Shown: piece after piece, positions 11,117-23,546 of the stretch
Numbering within the stretch: the first letter of the stretch is position 1
Layout: each line of letters opens with the position of its first letter
Assembly: GCA_038501195.1 (NCBI GenBank)
Contig: JBBPUQ010000003.1
Location: 4,184,501 to 4,248,500, forward strand
Length of the DNA: 64,000 nucleotides
Reading direction: 5' to 3'
Origin: Nemania diffusa
Taxonomy: Eukaryota; Ascomycota; Sordariomycetes; Xylariales; Xylariaceae
Program-made: the position numbers and the translations under genes
Notes under the pieces: generated by a model
What the model was told of the DNA's origin: nothing
The model's database searches: none
Seen by the model: only the letters and a program-made list of their open reading frames with translations

Positions 11117-12952
11117 CTACCTCTGCCTGAGTGTGTTCTCATGCTGTATCCAGAATCGCTTGCAAGCAACATGACCCCAGTGCTCCACCCACCACTCGCC
11201 AAAGCTGTCCTCTATCTCGTAGTCGACTTTGGCGAGCCGCTCGTTTCGCTTGAGGCCACATATAACACAGGCTTTTGGAGCCGTCGGAACATCCTTCGCT
11301 GTCTGGATTTGCATGGTGTCCGTGATCTCAGGTACCTTCAATAAGTTTCCACCATTCCTTTTCGCCGAGTTTGCGGAGGCTACCGTAGACCTTAGTCGGC
11401 CAACCTGACTCTTCCAGTTGCTTACGACATCCGCTGCCTCGCGATCTTCCCTTGCTGTCTGTGTCTTATCTACCCCCGCGAGCTTCATGCCCTTACTCCC
11501 AGCTGCTGAGATAGACATGCTCTGGGCGAGGAACTTGTCCCTGTGCCATCTCATCTTTCGGCCAGCAATGATGCGGGCTGCCACGACTGCTAAGCTTAAA
11601 AAGCCTCTTAAAAAGTCGTGCGCCTTGGTATCTGATAGGATGCGATCTTTAATGCTCTGTGACTGTGCACTAACTGGCTTGTATAAGTATTCGTTAGCTT
11701 GGTCGAACAGTTGCGGAAACGCTGACAATAGAACTGATGGTGGCGGGATATTAATCGGGGGCAGGGCACTGTCTTCAATCTCCGTCGCTGTATCGGTCTT
11801 CATATCAATCGGGTCCCACTCCCACATAGTATCCTCGTTATGCATGGTGGCCTTGTTACTTTGTGGGGTAGACGTTTTCGTCTTAGAGTGCCCAAGTTCA
11901 TTTGATTTCGATGGCTCAACAGAGTCCCAATCCCATGTAGACTCTACCGTCTTCGTTTCTAGCCTGGTTGGTTGGTTTGGCCAGTCAGAAAAAGAGTCCC
12001 AGTCGTCTTCCAATGTTTGAGGTTTCGGATCAGTTCGTGAGCTTTGTGGTTTTGAGATTTCTGAGTATGGCTTGGGTTTGTTTTGCTGTGGTTTCTGGAT
12101 TTTAATGTGCGACTGGACGGTATTTGTTTGTGTCGATTGAATAGGGTTAGGCGGTGGCTCATCCATATGCAATTCCATCAATAACTCAGATGCATTCTTG
12201 GTCGGGGGTGTGTTCGGCGAGGGCACGAACAGAGCACTCGACAGCAAGTCTGAAGGTGGATGCGCGAGCGGCGGCATAGTCTCAAAATCGCCAAAATCGT
12301 CTTCACTTTCCTCTCTGTCATGTTCCCCTTCGAAATCATCGGCATCGAATAAGACATTATGGTTAATGCTATCGCTTCTTATATGCACTTTGGGCTCTAC
12401 AGGCTTTGGACTTGGCTTCACTGGCAGGACGGGTGGTTTTGTTGTTCGACTAGGCTGTGGTGTTGAAGTTTCCTGGAAATCAAATAAGTTGTTTGAAACC
12501 AAGTCTAGTGTTGAAGCTCGCACGATCCTCGTTGGTCTCTTATTAAAGTTATCTATTGGTGTCGGTTGCTTGGCGTTCGCGGAAATAGGCGTCGCTGATA
12601 GAGCCCCTAGAGGCGCAGACGAGAGACCAGTATCAGGCGCAACCTCGAAGTCCCCCCACCCATCATCATCTCCAGTATTGTCATTGTCAATAGGCTGGAT
12701 GCTTGGAAAAGCGCTTGTGGCTATCGATGTCGGTCGCGCATTGGGAGTTGACAAAGGCTGGTTTGCGTGCCACGAATTCTGGAACTGATTGGAAGCTGAC
12801 GAGGACTGGCCCCATCCCCGGCTGGGGTTTGTTGATGCGAAGGAGAGCGGCGTGGAGATAGATTGGGTCGAGGGAGGTTTCGACACGGTTGGCTGTGGAG
12901 GCGGAGGTGGTTGCGAGAAATCCTCGAAGGCGGCGAAGAGGTCTGCAGACAT
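11117..12952 (-). CDS. Probable AP-1/clathrin accessory protein, LAA2-like (hypothetical)
   Basis: Uninterrupted 611-aa frame. The protein is mostly disordered, rich in Pro, Ser, Thr and Gln, and carries a series of aromatic-acidic motifs: DLFAAFEDF at the N-terminus, DDGWGDFE near residue 100, DDFGDFE near 220, then DDWDSFSDW, TWDWDSV and MWEWDPI. Such motifs bind adaptor ear domains, and DFGDFE-type motifs are characteristic of yeast Laa2 (YBL010C) and metazoan aftiphilin. The function as an AP-1/clathrin cofactor in Golgi-endosome traffic is therefore inferred by resemblance. A folded C-terminal part (about 405-611) is helix-rich and ends in CxxC (562, 565) and HxxC (594, 597), a possible metal site. 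The start is the first ATG. It diverges from the TBC-domain gene with a 735-bp shared upstream region. Confidence 0.72.
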   Translation of the reverse strand: MSADLFAAFEDFSQPPPPPQPTVSKPPSTQSISTPLSFASTNPSRGWGQSSSASNQFQNSWHANQPLSTPNARPTSIATSAFPSIQPIDNDNTGDDDGWGDFEVAPDTGLSSAPLGALSATPISANAKQPTPIDNFNKRPTRIVRASTLDLVSNNLFDFQETSTPQPSRTTKPPVLPVKPSPKPVEPKVHIRSDSINHNVLFDADDFEGEHDREESEDDFGDFETMPPLAHPPSDLLSSALFVPSPNTPPTKNASELLMELHMDEPPPNPIQSTQTNTVQSHIKIQKPQQNKPKPYSEISKPQSSRTDPKPQTLEDDWDSFSDWPNQPTRLETKTVESTWDWDSVEPSKSNELGHSKTKTSTPQSNKATMHNEDTMWEWDPIDMKTDTATEIEDSALPPINIPPPSVLLSAFPQLFDQANEYLYKPVSAQSQSIKDRILSDTKAHDFLRGFLSLAVVAARIIAGRKMRWHRDKFLAQSMSISAAGSKGMKLAGVDKTQTAREDREAADVVSNWKSQVGRLRSTVASANSAKRNGGNLLKVPEITDTMQIQTAKDVPTAPKACVICGLKRNERLAKVDYEIEDSFGEWWVEHWGHVACKRFWIQHENTLRQR

Positions 12953-13687
12953 GTTTGAAGACCGAAATGATCGGCTTGTTTATCCGGTGTGTCTCTGGAG
13001 GAAACGTGGTTGAGGTTTCGTAGCTAAATGACGTACCAAACAAATAATAAGTATTAATTGGATTTACCTATCAGATAGCTGAACCGGGTCTAGCATGTTT
13101 AGGGGCTGAATCCGGCATCCTCAACCGAGAGCGGGGCCCGCTTTATGCTACAGGGATATCTTTTCCAAGCTATCTATCTACGTAGGTACAGTACAAGAAT
13201 AGGTACGTGATAAATCGCCGCGGTGCTCTTGTTTTAGTTGGCTTTGATCGTTGATGTTTCATTCTAATCCAACGCCGAGACTATTATAAACTAATATACT
13301 ACTGATAGGTAGGTACTTATGAAACGTGATAACAGTTATCTGTATAAAACAGGTAGTAGATTAGAGGCTGGATAGGTACATAGGTTTTGGTGGGACTGAT
13401 AGCTAATTGGAGACTGTCAGGGCGTACAGTACATACCCTAGACTACCTAGATAGTAGGTACCAAATGCCTACTGCGGGGTCGTGAAACCGTTTCGACTTT
13501 AGCATCACCAAGCTTATCCTGAGAGACCAATACCAATTGATACAAGCTACCTTTCAGCCCCAGCACTTAGGTAACCACATCAACTGCTGACTTTCACGGT
13601 GCCCGTCATTACGCAGTAAATAGACGACGTGATGAACACCTCCATACCCGACAAGGACATAGTTACCATAGATCGGACGCTGTTAAG
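12953..13687. promoter_or_regulatory. Divergent upstream region of LAA2-like and TBC genes
   Basis: 735 bp between two start codons that face away from each other, so it must hold both promoters. Contains TAGGTACC-type tracts at about 13187-13205, 13310-13322 and 13440-13462. No clear TATA box or named operator could be assigned. Confidence 0.45.
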
Positions 13688-16194
13688 ATGAGATCTCTGG
13701 GTGATGCTTAGTAAGCTCTCAACTACCCAAGGTCTTATAGCATAACTCAACGTCGACTAACTAGTGCCCCCTTACATCTAGCTTGCGATGGCAGGAGACT
13801 CTGAAGCACAGCTCTAGTTTAGCAGATCTACAGAGAGCCGTCAAGCATAATAGCCGCCAGAGTCCTTGCATATCGGGGTGCAGGTCTGTCTGCTGGAAGG
13901 TCCGCCAGCGAGCCTCTTCCACCTATCTCATCATGAACCTGTGCTGATAGGCAGTGCAGGCCTTCTTGCTAAACCAGACAACGGACACCACTAACTGGGC
14001 TCATGCGCTGCTGGAGTCCAGGAGCTCCTACGCGTCTCTCAGAGAGCACTTCTTAAAATACATCAAGCACCCAGAATATCTCACGGCAGGAAACTCGGAT
14101 CCGTTGGCGGACGACTCCAATGTCAGTCCCCCTCTGTTTCGCCTCATTCGCGTGCCTGTATGATTGATAGATAGCAGTCACCGTGGAATACATACCGCCA
14201 AGATGAGATCCTCCGGGCTGAGATCCTTCAAGATGTCCAGCGCCTGCCTGACGAACCTTTTTATCACCAGCCACACATCCAGACTCTCATCACGGATGTT
14301 CTCTTCATCTACTGCAAGCTCAACCCCGACGTCGGGGGGTACCGCCAAGGTATGCATGAGCTGCTCGCACCCATAGTCTACGTCGTCGAGCAAGACGCAA
14401 TCGATCCCGCAGATGTTTCCCCAGATGCTTCTAGTGACCTACGGATGGTAGAGATGCTAGATGCTTCATTCATCGAGCATGACTCATTCGCTCTCTTCTC
14501 TCGGGTCATGGATTGTGCAAAGTCATTCTATGAAACCGCCGATTCTTCGGATTATACAGCGAACACCACTTTTAGTATGCAGTCAACAAGGTCTTCAATA
14601 GTTGAAAAGAGTCAATATATTCATGAGATCTGTCTATTTAAAGTAGACCCGGAGCTCTCGGCCCATCTTAAAAATATCGAGGTTCTACCACAAATCTTTC
14701 TCATGTAAGTCCCTATAGTGAGTATACCTATAGTATTACATACTGATTTTATTGAATATCAGTCGCTGGATCCGGCTCCTATTTAGCCGCGAATTCCCCT
14801 TCGATCAAATGCTTATACTATGGGATACCCTGTTTTCTATTGATCCAACCTTTCAACTTATAGATCTTATTTGTACCTCGATGCTACTTAGAATAAGATG
14901 GGATCGTAAGGCGCACATATTTATTAGAAAATGAAAGAGGGATGCTAATTACTAACTTGAATCAGTGCTCGAGGCTGACTACAGCGTCGCTTTACAACTT
15001 CTTCTCAAATACCCGGTACCACAGGCTCCTAATGGGCCACACACCTTTATAGACGATGCTGTTTTCCTACGAGATCACCAAGACGCCGCCAGAGGCGCAG
15101 AATTGATTACGAAATACACTGGACGGACCCCTAGCCCACCAAGTACGCGAAGACCTACAACACCAAAAGTAGCTGCCCCAAGCCTTCGACAAAAATTAGC
15201 AGGCACCCGATCGCCGCTTTCGCCGCCACGCTTCCGCCCACCTCCAGGCGGCGTCGAGGCTCTGTTTGGCGCGGCTAAGAACGTGCTCGAGCAAGGCGAG
15301 AAGCTAGGCATCAACCAGGCGGTGCGAGACGCCATGCTCGAGATCCGCCGCAACGTCCACGAGGCTAAGAGCTCCATGAAGACGAGTAGGGATCTCTTCT
15401 CCGAGCCGCGGCCCAACACCGCGATCCGCGCCGTCGCCATTATGGATCGACGGAACCAGCGGCTGGCCTCCATGCTCGACGAGCCGATTGCGGCCCTGCG
15501 GAACCTGGGCATCCTGTCGGGGCCAGGTGGGGACGGGCAGAAGGCGCAGGAAGCGCTAGATGTCGCCTTGGCGAAACTCCAATTCATCAAGGTCTACCTC
15601 GAGGACTCAACCCTGGCTCTCCCGGACGAAGAGGATGCCCAGGACGCCCCTGGCTCCCCTAGATTACCAGAGAGGAAAGTCGATTCCGAGCCATTGAGCG
15701 ATGCCGTCGCAGCCATGGCGCTGAACACGCCCATGGTGATCGACTCGCCCAATCCCAGCGGCGAAACGCCAAAGCCAACACCATCCTCGCCGCCAGGGCA
15801 AGAGCCCTCCGCCACTAAGCCCGCCGCCGGCGCCTCCGACAAGATGGACACGGACCCCCTCGGCGTCGAGGCGTCGAGCACGGTACAGACGCTGCAGCGG
15901 CCCCAGCTCCCGATCCCGACGCGCTCGACGCTGGCGCAGTCCTCGTTCTCCTGGATGCTAGAGCCCGACGTCTCATCCCAGGGCCCTGCGTCCGCGTCCA
16001 CGTCCACGTCCGCATCCATGTTCGGGTCCGCGCCGACTTCGAGGCCCGACACGATGCACCGCAAAAAACCCTCTGGGAACGCGAGTCGCGAACGCACGGC
16101 CTTCCTGTTCGGCGAGGTCCCCTCGGATGCCAAAGGAAACGCTATCCGTGAGGAGGACATCTTTGGGCTACAGCCAATACGCAAGGGGAGGTAG
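13688..16194 (+). CDS. TBC-domain Rab GTPase-activating protein, TBC1D5-like
   Basis: Rab GAP of the TBC1D5 group; in animals TBC1D5 acts with retromer to inactivate Rab7 on endosomes. Six exons: 13688-13710, 13782-13899, 13960-14121, 14178-14704, 14763-14905 and 14966-16194, giving 733 aa. The short first exon encodes MRSLGDA and continues as LRWQETLKHSSSLADLQ, matching the N-terminus of the family. The TBC domain spans about residues 30-400, with SVCWKAFLLNQ, SPWNTYRQDEILRAEI, the glutamine-finger motif YRQGMHELLAP and WDTLFSID. The expected IxxDxxR arginine finger cannot be assigned with certainty; the local sequence there is LRAEILQDVQRL. The last exon, about residues 325-733, is a disordered Pro/Ser-rich tail with one helical stretch. 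The second intron's donor (gtccgc) is weak, but the protein join WK-AFLLNQ is exactly that of the family. The TAG stop lies in an AGGT repeat. Confidence 0.85.
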
Positions 16195-16877
16195 GTAGGT
16201 AGGTGCAGTTCATAGTAGAAAGATTAATAATAGATGTAAATAGTCCATCAATCAAGTGCAGCGAGCGTTCGTAGATGACAAAATTTCGGCATATAACGAT
16301 GTCGCTACTGGCTACAAAAAAGATCATCTAATAATTACTATATCGCAGGCCCAGCAAATCAAACTGGATTATGAGACGGGTAGAGCGAAAGAAACAGATA
16401 GAAACATTAGAAAATAAATAATAAGCCTATATGTATTGCCGTGTCTTTTATCTTTTAAGGTTTCCGAGCGCCGCCCAATGCTGTACGTACCCAGGTTGTA
16501 TATAGGATATGATCTCTAAAAAATAAGGAGATAAGGAAATTGAGGAACGAGTCGTCAAGAAGGTTGTGTGCTGACCATAACACATTGGTGACTATGTCCC
16601 TGCCCGTCCACTCCTCTCTTGGCCAGCGCTCTTCGAAACAGAAAGGAAAAGAAAGGCAAGCTTCCCAGGGGTATCACTTATTCCACCGCCCATAACAAAA
16701 GGAAAAGCCAGGGGGAAAATGAAAAGGCTTTCTTCTTCATGCTGTATCTTGTATACGTCCCGCTATCATGTGACTCCATTTGCTCCATGCTCTCTGCGTT
16801 CCTAGACTTCTAGGAGTTAAATTGCTTCTCTCATAGTGTTCTCCCTGCGTTACTCGTCTGAAACTCCACGTCTCATT
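16195..16877. other. Convergent 3' region of TBC and PAS-kinase genes
   Basis: Spacer between two genes converging tail to tail. It starts with an (AGGT)n tract that overlaps the TBC stop codon. AATAAATAATAA near 16410 could serve as polyadenylation signal for the + strand gene. No coding signal. Confidence 0.5.
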
Positions 16878-19800
16878 TCATTTCATTTGGCACCAAGGAT
16901 GCTCAAGCACCTGCTCGATATCGTATCGTTGCGAGACGTTGCGGTTGAGCATGCAGCGAATGAGGTTAATGCTCTCGTCGCTAATCGTGTATGGTACCCT
17001 CAGATCGTGATCCATTATCTCGTCGATGCTATAAAAAGGGTTCTCCTTGTAAATGATGGTATAGAGTAGGATGCCAAGGGCCCACACGTCTTGTTCTCTC
17101 CCGCCATATGGTTTACCAGCTAACACCTCAGGAGCAGCGTAATCTGCATGTTGCTATGTCAATAACGGTCTCTAGACCCTGACGAATGCTGTGCATCTAT
17201 GAACTTACCGATAGTGCCTACGAAAACATCGAAAGGCCCACTCTTAATATACGCCGCACTTCCAAAGTCGATGAGCTTGATATTTCCTTCGCCATCTAAG
17301 ACCACATTCTCGTCTTTGATATCACGGTGGACCACCTTTGCCTTCATGTGTAGATGGTGTATAGCCTTGGCGACCTGGACAAAGATACTGCGGCATTCGT
17401 CCTCGTCCATATTCGCACGAAGCTCAATGTAATCGAAGAGATCCATGCCCGGTAGGCCATGCGGGGTCATTTCTATGTAGTAGTTGGTTTCATCCTCAAA
17501 GAAGTCCTCCATTTCTACAATGTTAGGGTGCTTGAGTCCGTCTCGCTGGAGGTAATCTAGAACATGTATCTCGAGGGGTACAGTGCCAAGTCGTCGATCC
17601 CTAGTCCAAGTATCGACAAGAATTCGGCGTTTTGTCACGTATTTTAGAACGACCTTCTTTCCGCCATTGTGTTTATACCGTGCTAGCTTGACTTGGCCGT
17701 AGGCACCCTGGCCCATGTCCTCTAAAATCACAAAGTCGTCTATAGTCTTCTTCTGGGACGTTGCAGCCTCGGCGTTCGATGTACTAGTCTTTTTGTCTGC
17801 TGAAGCTGGGACGCCCGCTATTTTCTTAGCAGTGTTAATGGCTACATCTTTGAGCTGCTGGGACAACGAAGCCTTGGGCGGCGGAGATGTTGGTCGGCTG
17901 TCCTCTGAATCGGACGTAATAACTGGAGGCGTATGAGCCGGAGTTTGACCCGGTGACGGCTGACGGGGAGGAGTCACAAGACTGGACAATTGGGGCGAAC
18001 CAGCAGCAGCCATGTTTTTGGAGGCATGCAGATGCCTAGAGTATGTTATCCACAATGCATATACCATTTCTGACTCCACGCCCGATACGGCAGTCTCATC
18101 GGCGGATGAGTCTTCGTCGCTCGTGCCTGAATCGTGACCTGAATGTTTCTCGCTCTTCACTACCCGCATCTGCACGTCGATTTTCAGCTCAGTGCCATCC
18201 CGATGCCTAGCTAGTAAACCATCGGGATTAAGGAAGGTAGTTGCCGCATCAGGGCGGCCTTCATGAATGCCTACCAAAGCTGAGGCTTTTCTAAAGCTGT
18301 GCTCGGGAATGACAATTCCATCCCGGATCTGCATGCCATCTTGCTGCTGCAAAACTTGAAGTATCTTGTCGAAGTCTGGAAGAAGAGCATTGATGGGCTG
18401 ACCTTCGGGTTTCTCGTACCCAAACAAAGCACCGCAGAATGCGGAATTTGAGCTCTTGATTCTAAGAGTACCAGTGCTAACAACAATAATACCTGCGATG
18501 TGAGGGAGACAAGAAACCCGAAGCTCCATCGCTCCTCTGGTCTGGGTAACCGTAGCAGGAATATTTATGTTTCCACCATTACGGCAGGTGAAATACTTGC
18601 GCTTCGCAATTTGCGCATAATCGACTGCGCCGAACCTAGGGTCAATACCCTGCCGAGGGATGCGGGCAATAAGTTTGCCAACATCTATCCCTGGAGCGAT
18701 GCGTTCTAGTCCCCATATTGGTAGTGTATTCCCCGTAATGGTAGTGACAACTCCGTCTTCGTCGAGGCTCAGTAAAGCAACGTCTTCGTGAATTTCCTCC
18801 AGAACCCAAATCAGCCCAACTTTCTTCTCTTTTACCCAGAGACTTGCAGAGCCGGTCGCACCATTTCGCTTCTGTATCGGTACGACGTCTCCACAAAGCA
18901 ATACGCCTCTTGACCGAGAATGGGAGTTAGGGCCACGTGTCTTAGGAGTTGACGGATCGCTGTTATGGATCGTTACAGCACGGCGTGTAGGGGCCTTAGG
19001 TGGCTGGGACCTGGAATTGGGCTTGTTTAACAACTGCGCTGTAATGCCTCCTCGACCACCCAACAAAGTTGATCCTATTGACGGTGCCGGTCGAGTGGGT
19101 GCAACGCTGGTAGTGGTTTGATTTCCGACTTCCGGATCGGCCTGAAGGAGCTTCTTCTCCAACCATGCCCGACGCTCTTCTTGTACAACCTCTAATATTC
19201 CCATCTTACGGACCTCGGCTTTGGTCACGCCAAAAACTAGACAGGCCAAATCGTTCGCGGCGATAATGGTCCATGGGGGTCGAGATTCCGTTGTGAAAAT
19301 GGCCTGTGCAGCAGGCACCCACCTTGACGAATGCCCATGTACCGCAGGTCCCAAGGCACCGGATTGGGCAAAGGAGCTAAAAGGCCGAGACGGTATTGCC
19401 GGGGACAGTAAAGCTTCAGGATAGCTACTGACTTGGCTGGCAACGAAGGGTTGGGCCATGGCATCCGTGAGCCTCTGCTGAACCCCCACCGCGGCTACAT
19501 CTGTGAACGTCCGTCGTAGGCTGGCAGGCCTTGTCACGGGTGGCGATGTCTTCGTGGTGGAATTGCTCTCGTTGGTAGGCGTCCTAGATGAGTTCTCCGA
19601 GTCCGTTTGGCCCTGCTGTGTATCTAGGTGAGTAGGACATATAATCTTCTCGTCTGTGGGCTCGGGCTCGATACTGAGGGCCTTTTCAGGCAACAACATA
19701 GGTGGCTGAGTGGTGGCAGGGGAGATCATTGGAGTCGCATATGATTCGGGGCTATTAGTCCTGGGTATAAACTGGCGGTCGAAGACGTTCTCGTGCGACA

Positions 19801-21132
19801 TGTCTGCCGGTCCAGTCAGAGGGCGGGCGACGATGGCAGGGTCAATATTGGGTAGATTCCCTGCACCAACGAGTTGTGCTCTCGCCAGCAAATCAAGCAT
19901 GTTCTGCGTTTCCACATCACCTGTCACCCTAGCCTGGGCGCTGGCGAGGGCGGCGTTGGACGAAAGGGCCCATCCCATACGATCCTTCATGAATTCTATC
20001 GATCGTTTCAACACGTTTTGGCGATTATGTATGATATCCTCCGACTGATGCGCGAAGGAGAAAGAGTGCAAGGATTCAGATGGAAAGCGAGAGAGATCCT
20101 CAGCGAAATTAGGAGAATAAGGCCCTGCGGTCAGCGGACCCTGTGGAAGCATTATATTGAGAGAAGCCGAGCGCGCAAGACTGATCGAGGGACTCCTGGA
20201 GGAGGCTGCAGTGGAAGATATCGCAGGGGTGCGCGAAGAGGGATTTTGGCGGATGCGTCGAAGACCAGACAAGCCCAGCCCGTGGTCATGTTCGGCGATT
20301 ATGGAGGTAGATTGACTGACAAGGCAGTGTTACGGTTAGCAACAAGGTTAACCATAAGGTTGGCCATGGTAGAGAGGCTGAGGGATTTGTATATATGTGG
20401 TGGTGGTGGTGGTGGTCTGGGTGCTCATGCGCGCGGACCATACATAAGCAGGCAAAGAGGCTGGGGCTGGGTAATGTCGTGCATGTGACGCGTTGCGGAA
20501 GACCAAGCAATGAGCAAGTGAGCGGATGAGTGAATGAATGACCGTGAATGAATGAATGGATGAATGAATGACTGATATGCACGCATCTCACCTGCCCCAC
20601 CCATATAATCACATTGTGGTGGGAGCCCTTTGTTGTTGTTGTTGTTGTTGTTGCTCTTGTTGTTGGCGTTGAGTGTTGAGTGTTGTCATTCATTGTAAGT
20701 GATAGAACATACCTATTGGCAGAATCAGGCTCGACAGACGCGGCTCCCGCATCGAATGAGAACCGAAACTTGGGCTTCCGGTCATCGGCCGTGTCAGAAT
20801 CGCTCTCAGCGACGGCGGGGAGGTTTCCGGTGCTCCGGTTCTTGGGTATCTGCAACTCCGGAGAGAGTTTGCCCTTTGCGAGTAGCCGGCCACGCTGGGA
20901 TTGTGGGTGTGGGTGTTGGTGTTGCTGTGCTGGTGGTGGTGGTGGTGGTTGCTGGTCGTCATCCTGAACATTGGCTGTGTCGGCGCCTACAAGGTCCGGC
21001 AGCATCGGGTGTCAGCAATGTTTTGGGCGATGCACATGGCCGTCGGTCTCACTGTGAAGCATGAAATCTGACGGAATGAGCGAGCACGCAAAACTCACCG
21101 AGATCTTGCCCATCACCATGAATATGTCTCAT
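16878..21132 (-). CDS. PSK1: PAS-domain serine/threonine protein kinase (PSK1/PASK type)
   Basis: Nutrient-sensing PAS kinase; yeast Psk1/Psk2 direct glucose to structural carbohydrate and regulate translation factors. Four exons: 21132-21099, 20986-20713, 20315-17209 and 17143-16878, giving 1226 aa with all phases closing. A PAS domain lies at about residues 435-490 (AQAIFTTESRPPWTIIAAND). The kinase domain runs from about 964 to the C-terminus: glycine loop GQGAYGQV, catalytic Lys about 994 (VVLKYV), HRD about 1099 (HRDIKDENVVLDG), DFG about 1119 (IDFGSAAYIKSG) and, after the last intron, DYAAPEVLAG. Exon 1 is only 34 bp (MRHIHGDGQDL) and exon 2 has a Pro/Gln/His-rich run. The start is inferred from the ATG whose splice keeps frame; an alternative is an ATG at 21005 in exon 2 if intron 1 is not used. 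A pyrimidine-rich leader lies just upstream. Confidence 0.88.
20316..20712 (-). repeat. PAS-kinase intron 2, packed with microsatellites
   Basis: 397-bp intron (gtatgt..cag), several times longer than its neighbours. It holds a (GGT)n run at 20399-20416, GAAT/GGATG repeats at 20523-20573 and a (TTG)n run at 20630-20653. On the gene's strand it contains no stop in the frame entering from exon 2. Confidence 0.7.
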
Positions 21133-23546
21133 AATTGAAGATGACAATCGAAACTGTGCGGAGGACGTACGCTACTGGCTAGGAAATCGACCAGAGACAC
21201 AGAGACAGAGACAGGCACAGAGACGGGACAAAGACAGAGAGAGGGAAGACAAGTGAAGGAAAGGACTGGCCAAAAAGTGCAAGGTAGAGCCAAACACAGC
21301 GAACACAGAACAAGGAGTGAGAACGGAGATGCGAGACTGGCTCAAGCTGATGGTATTTGGCGATAGGCTATTGTGGTTTAAGAATAGAGATGCCACATAG
21401 GCCGCGGTGCGAGCGCGGGGTTCGAGGTATAAGGAGTGGGATCCCAAGATTTTGAACATTTATTCTCAAGTTGGGGTTTAGTTCAGGTAGGTATGTACAG
21501 GTATTGGTTCTTCATCCTGGGCAAATTTCTGTCCTGTCAGTGGAGGTAAGGCCGCCCTGCGGAGACACTAATCTACCTACCTACCTCTTACAATGCTGCA
21601 CCCAATGTAGTGGTCAGGCATAGCCTTCGTCCTTGTAGGTATATGAACATCTCCTTCGCTGGTCGCTGGTGTTTTTTCTCACGCATACTTAGGGCAGGTA
21701 CTTACAGCGAGTGAACCAGTGGCCACCGCGACGGTAATGCTACCACCGAAAACAGCGTCTTAAAAGCCGGGGAACCCTGCAGATCACCCGCCACCATGAC
21801 ATATTGCATACTACCTACCTGGTAGCTATCTGCCTTAGGGATGCTGAGCTTAGATGAGCTTGTATCTGCTAGATAGCAGGTATCATGATAGTAAAATTAA
21901 TTTAGCTTCGCTTAATATTGAATGTGAATGCTGACACTGTCTTATGCACCGACCTATGCCCCATGCTATAAGCGTAACACATGCATATCACTAGACCGCA
22001 GCGTACAGAGTATAGCCAGCCTTTACTTCAATGCAGCAACAAGGATTTTGGCTGTTGATATGTTGTGTCCCCAAGGAGCGTCCACAGATGTAGCGTTCCA
22101 CAGCCTATCACCAAACGCGTGGGGGGCTAAAGAACAATCATGACCAGGCCTGAACAGGAAACTTCGTATAAATAGACTGGGTATACTACTGTAGATAGAC
22201 TTTTAGAGCTGAAATGTTGTGTCGACAAACAGTTCGCATGCAGAATAAAAGGTCTCAGATAAAAGATCGACCATGTCTCGGGCTTTCTCCCCTAGCCTGC
22301 TCCTCAGCAGCCCTGATAGATGTGTCACAGCCAGGGGCCGATGCCTATAGGTGGGTAGTACATACGACTACTTTGGAATTTTACGACAGCACATGCATGT
22401 TCATTGATAACGATTTCCTGAAGCCGACACCACTACAGTACGTAGGCAGTAGAGATATGATGTCAACTAGCACTAGCAGGTGCATAGCCGACCAACCAAT
22501 GCCGGATGCTGATCTCCAACCATTTACACCAATCCTTCCATTAAAACTTCGAGTATACTCATTCTACATCGCCAAGAGCGAAGCGAATGCGCGCTTCACG
22601 CGGCTCGCGTAATATGTTGGCGTGATATAGTAGGCAGTATGCTCGATTACGGAACAGATGATGCATGATGCATCTTTACCCTACATTAGGTAGTCTTGGA
22701 AGCGGAACAGTATCCTCGAGTAGGTTGAGATCACTGTGATCGACCAAGACAGTCTATTCGAACCTATGGAACATGCCCCATTTTTAGGTTTAGAATACCT
22801 AGCCAGCTAGATATCTAGTATGCAAATCTCTCTAAGCAATGACGACAAAAATCAAGAAGGCCGATAGGAAGTAGGTGTACCCCTGTAAAGCGAATACTAG
22901 AACTTCCCCTTGGACTATTCACGAAAAATAGGTGGCGAGGTTGGTTCAAACCGGACAACCCAGTTGCCAGGTAGCTGAGAACAAGCTGAAATAAACTACA
23001 TATAAGAACCACGCATCGAGTACCGAGCGAGCGAGCATGTGCGCTTTGAGAGCGTTGGTATTTGCGTCTCACGTCCCTCCCCAGCAAGAGGTCTTTGCTT
23101 GAAATCCATAAACCACCGCCATCTTATAGTATAAACTCCATTGATTATCCTTTTCCCCCTTCTACGTGCAACTTCGAGTTATAGGTGGCCAGTCCTCACC
23201 AACCGCCCAAATCCCGGAACGCCGTGTATGCAGCCAGAAACAATGCTATTTTAATCTCTTCCCTGGTGTCGTTTGCACTTACGCCTGACCAAATAAATGA
23301 TCCTTGGCGCCGCCGAGAATCTTATCCCTCCCAACGCTAATATACAGTATTTACGTATAAGCAAGCATGCGTCCGTTCCTATGCTAGCCTTGTACAATCG
23401 CCGCCTCGTTCCATTGGCTGCCCGTATGGTCTAATTTTTTCTGGGTATCATAATATTTTAGGTCGTAATGGGAACACATGTTCCTCATCAAACGCGTCGA
23501 TGAGGTGCTAGCGCGTTGGTTTCATCAATTAGATCGAGTCAAGCCT
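21133..23546. other. Upstream region of PAS kinase and 3' flank of PDE2
   Basis: 2.4 kb without a supportable gene. A purine-rich + strand tract at 21188-21262 (GAGACA/GACAGA repeats) is a pyrimidine-rich tract on the kinase strand 60-130 bp before its ATG, as expected for a fungal transcription start region. 21480-22700 contains TACCTACC tracts. 22700-23546 shows only stray frames. Confidence 0.5.
21188..21262 (-). promoter_or_regulatory. Pyrimidine-rich leader tract of the PAS kinase gene
   Basis: Read on the minus strand this is a run of CT and TGTCTC/TCTGTC units directly upstream of the start at 21132. CT-rich stretches of this kind commonly mark transcription start regions in filamentous ascomycetes. 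Role is inferred. Confidence 0.4.
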
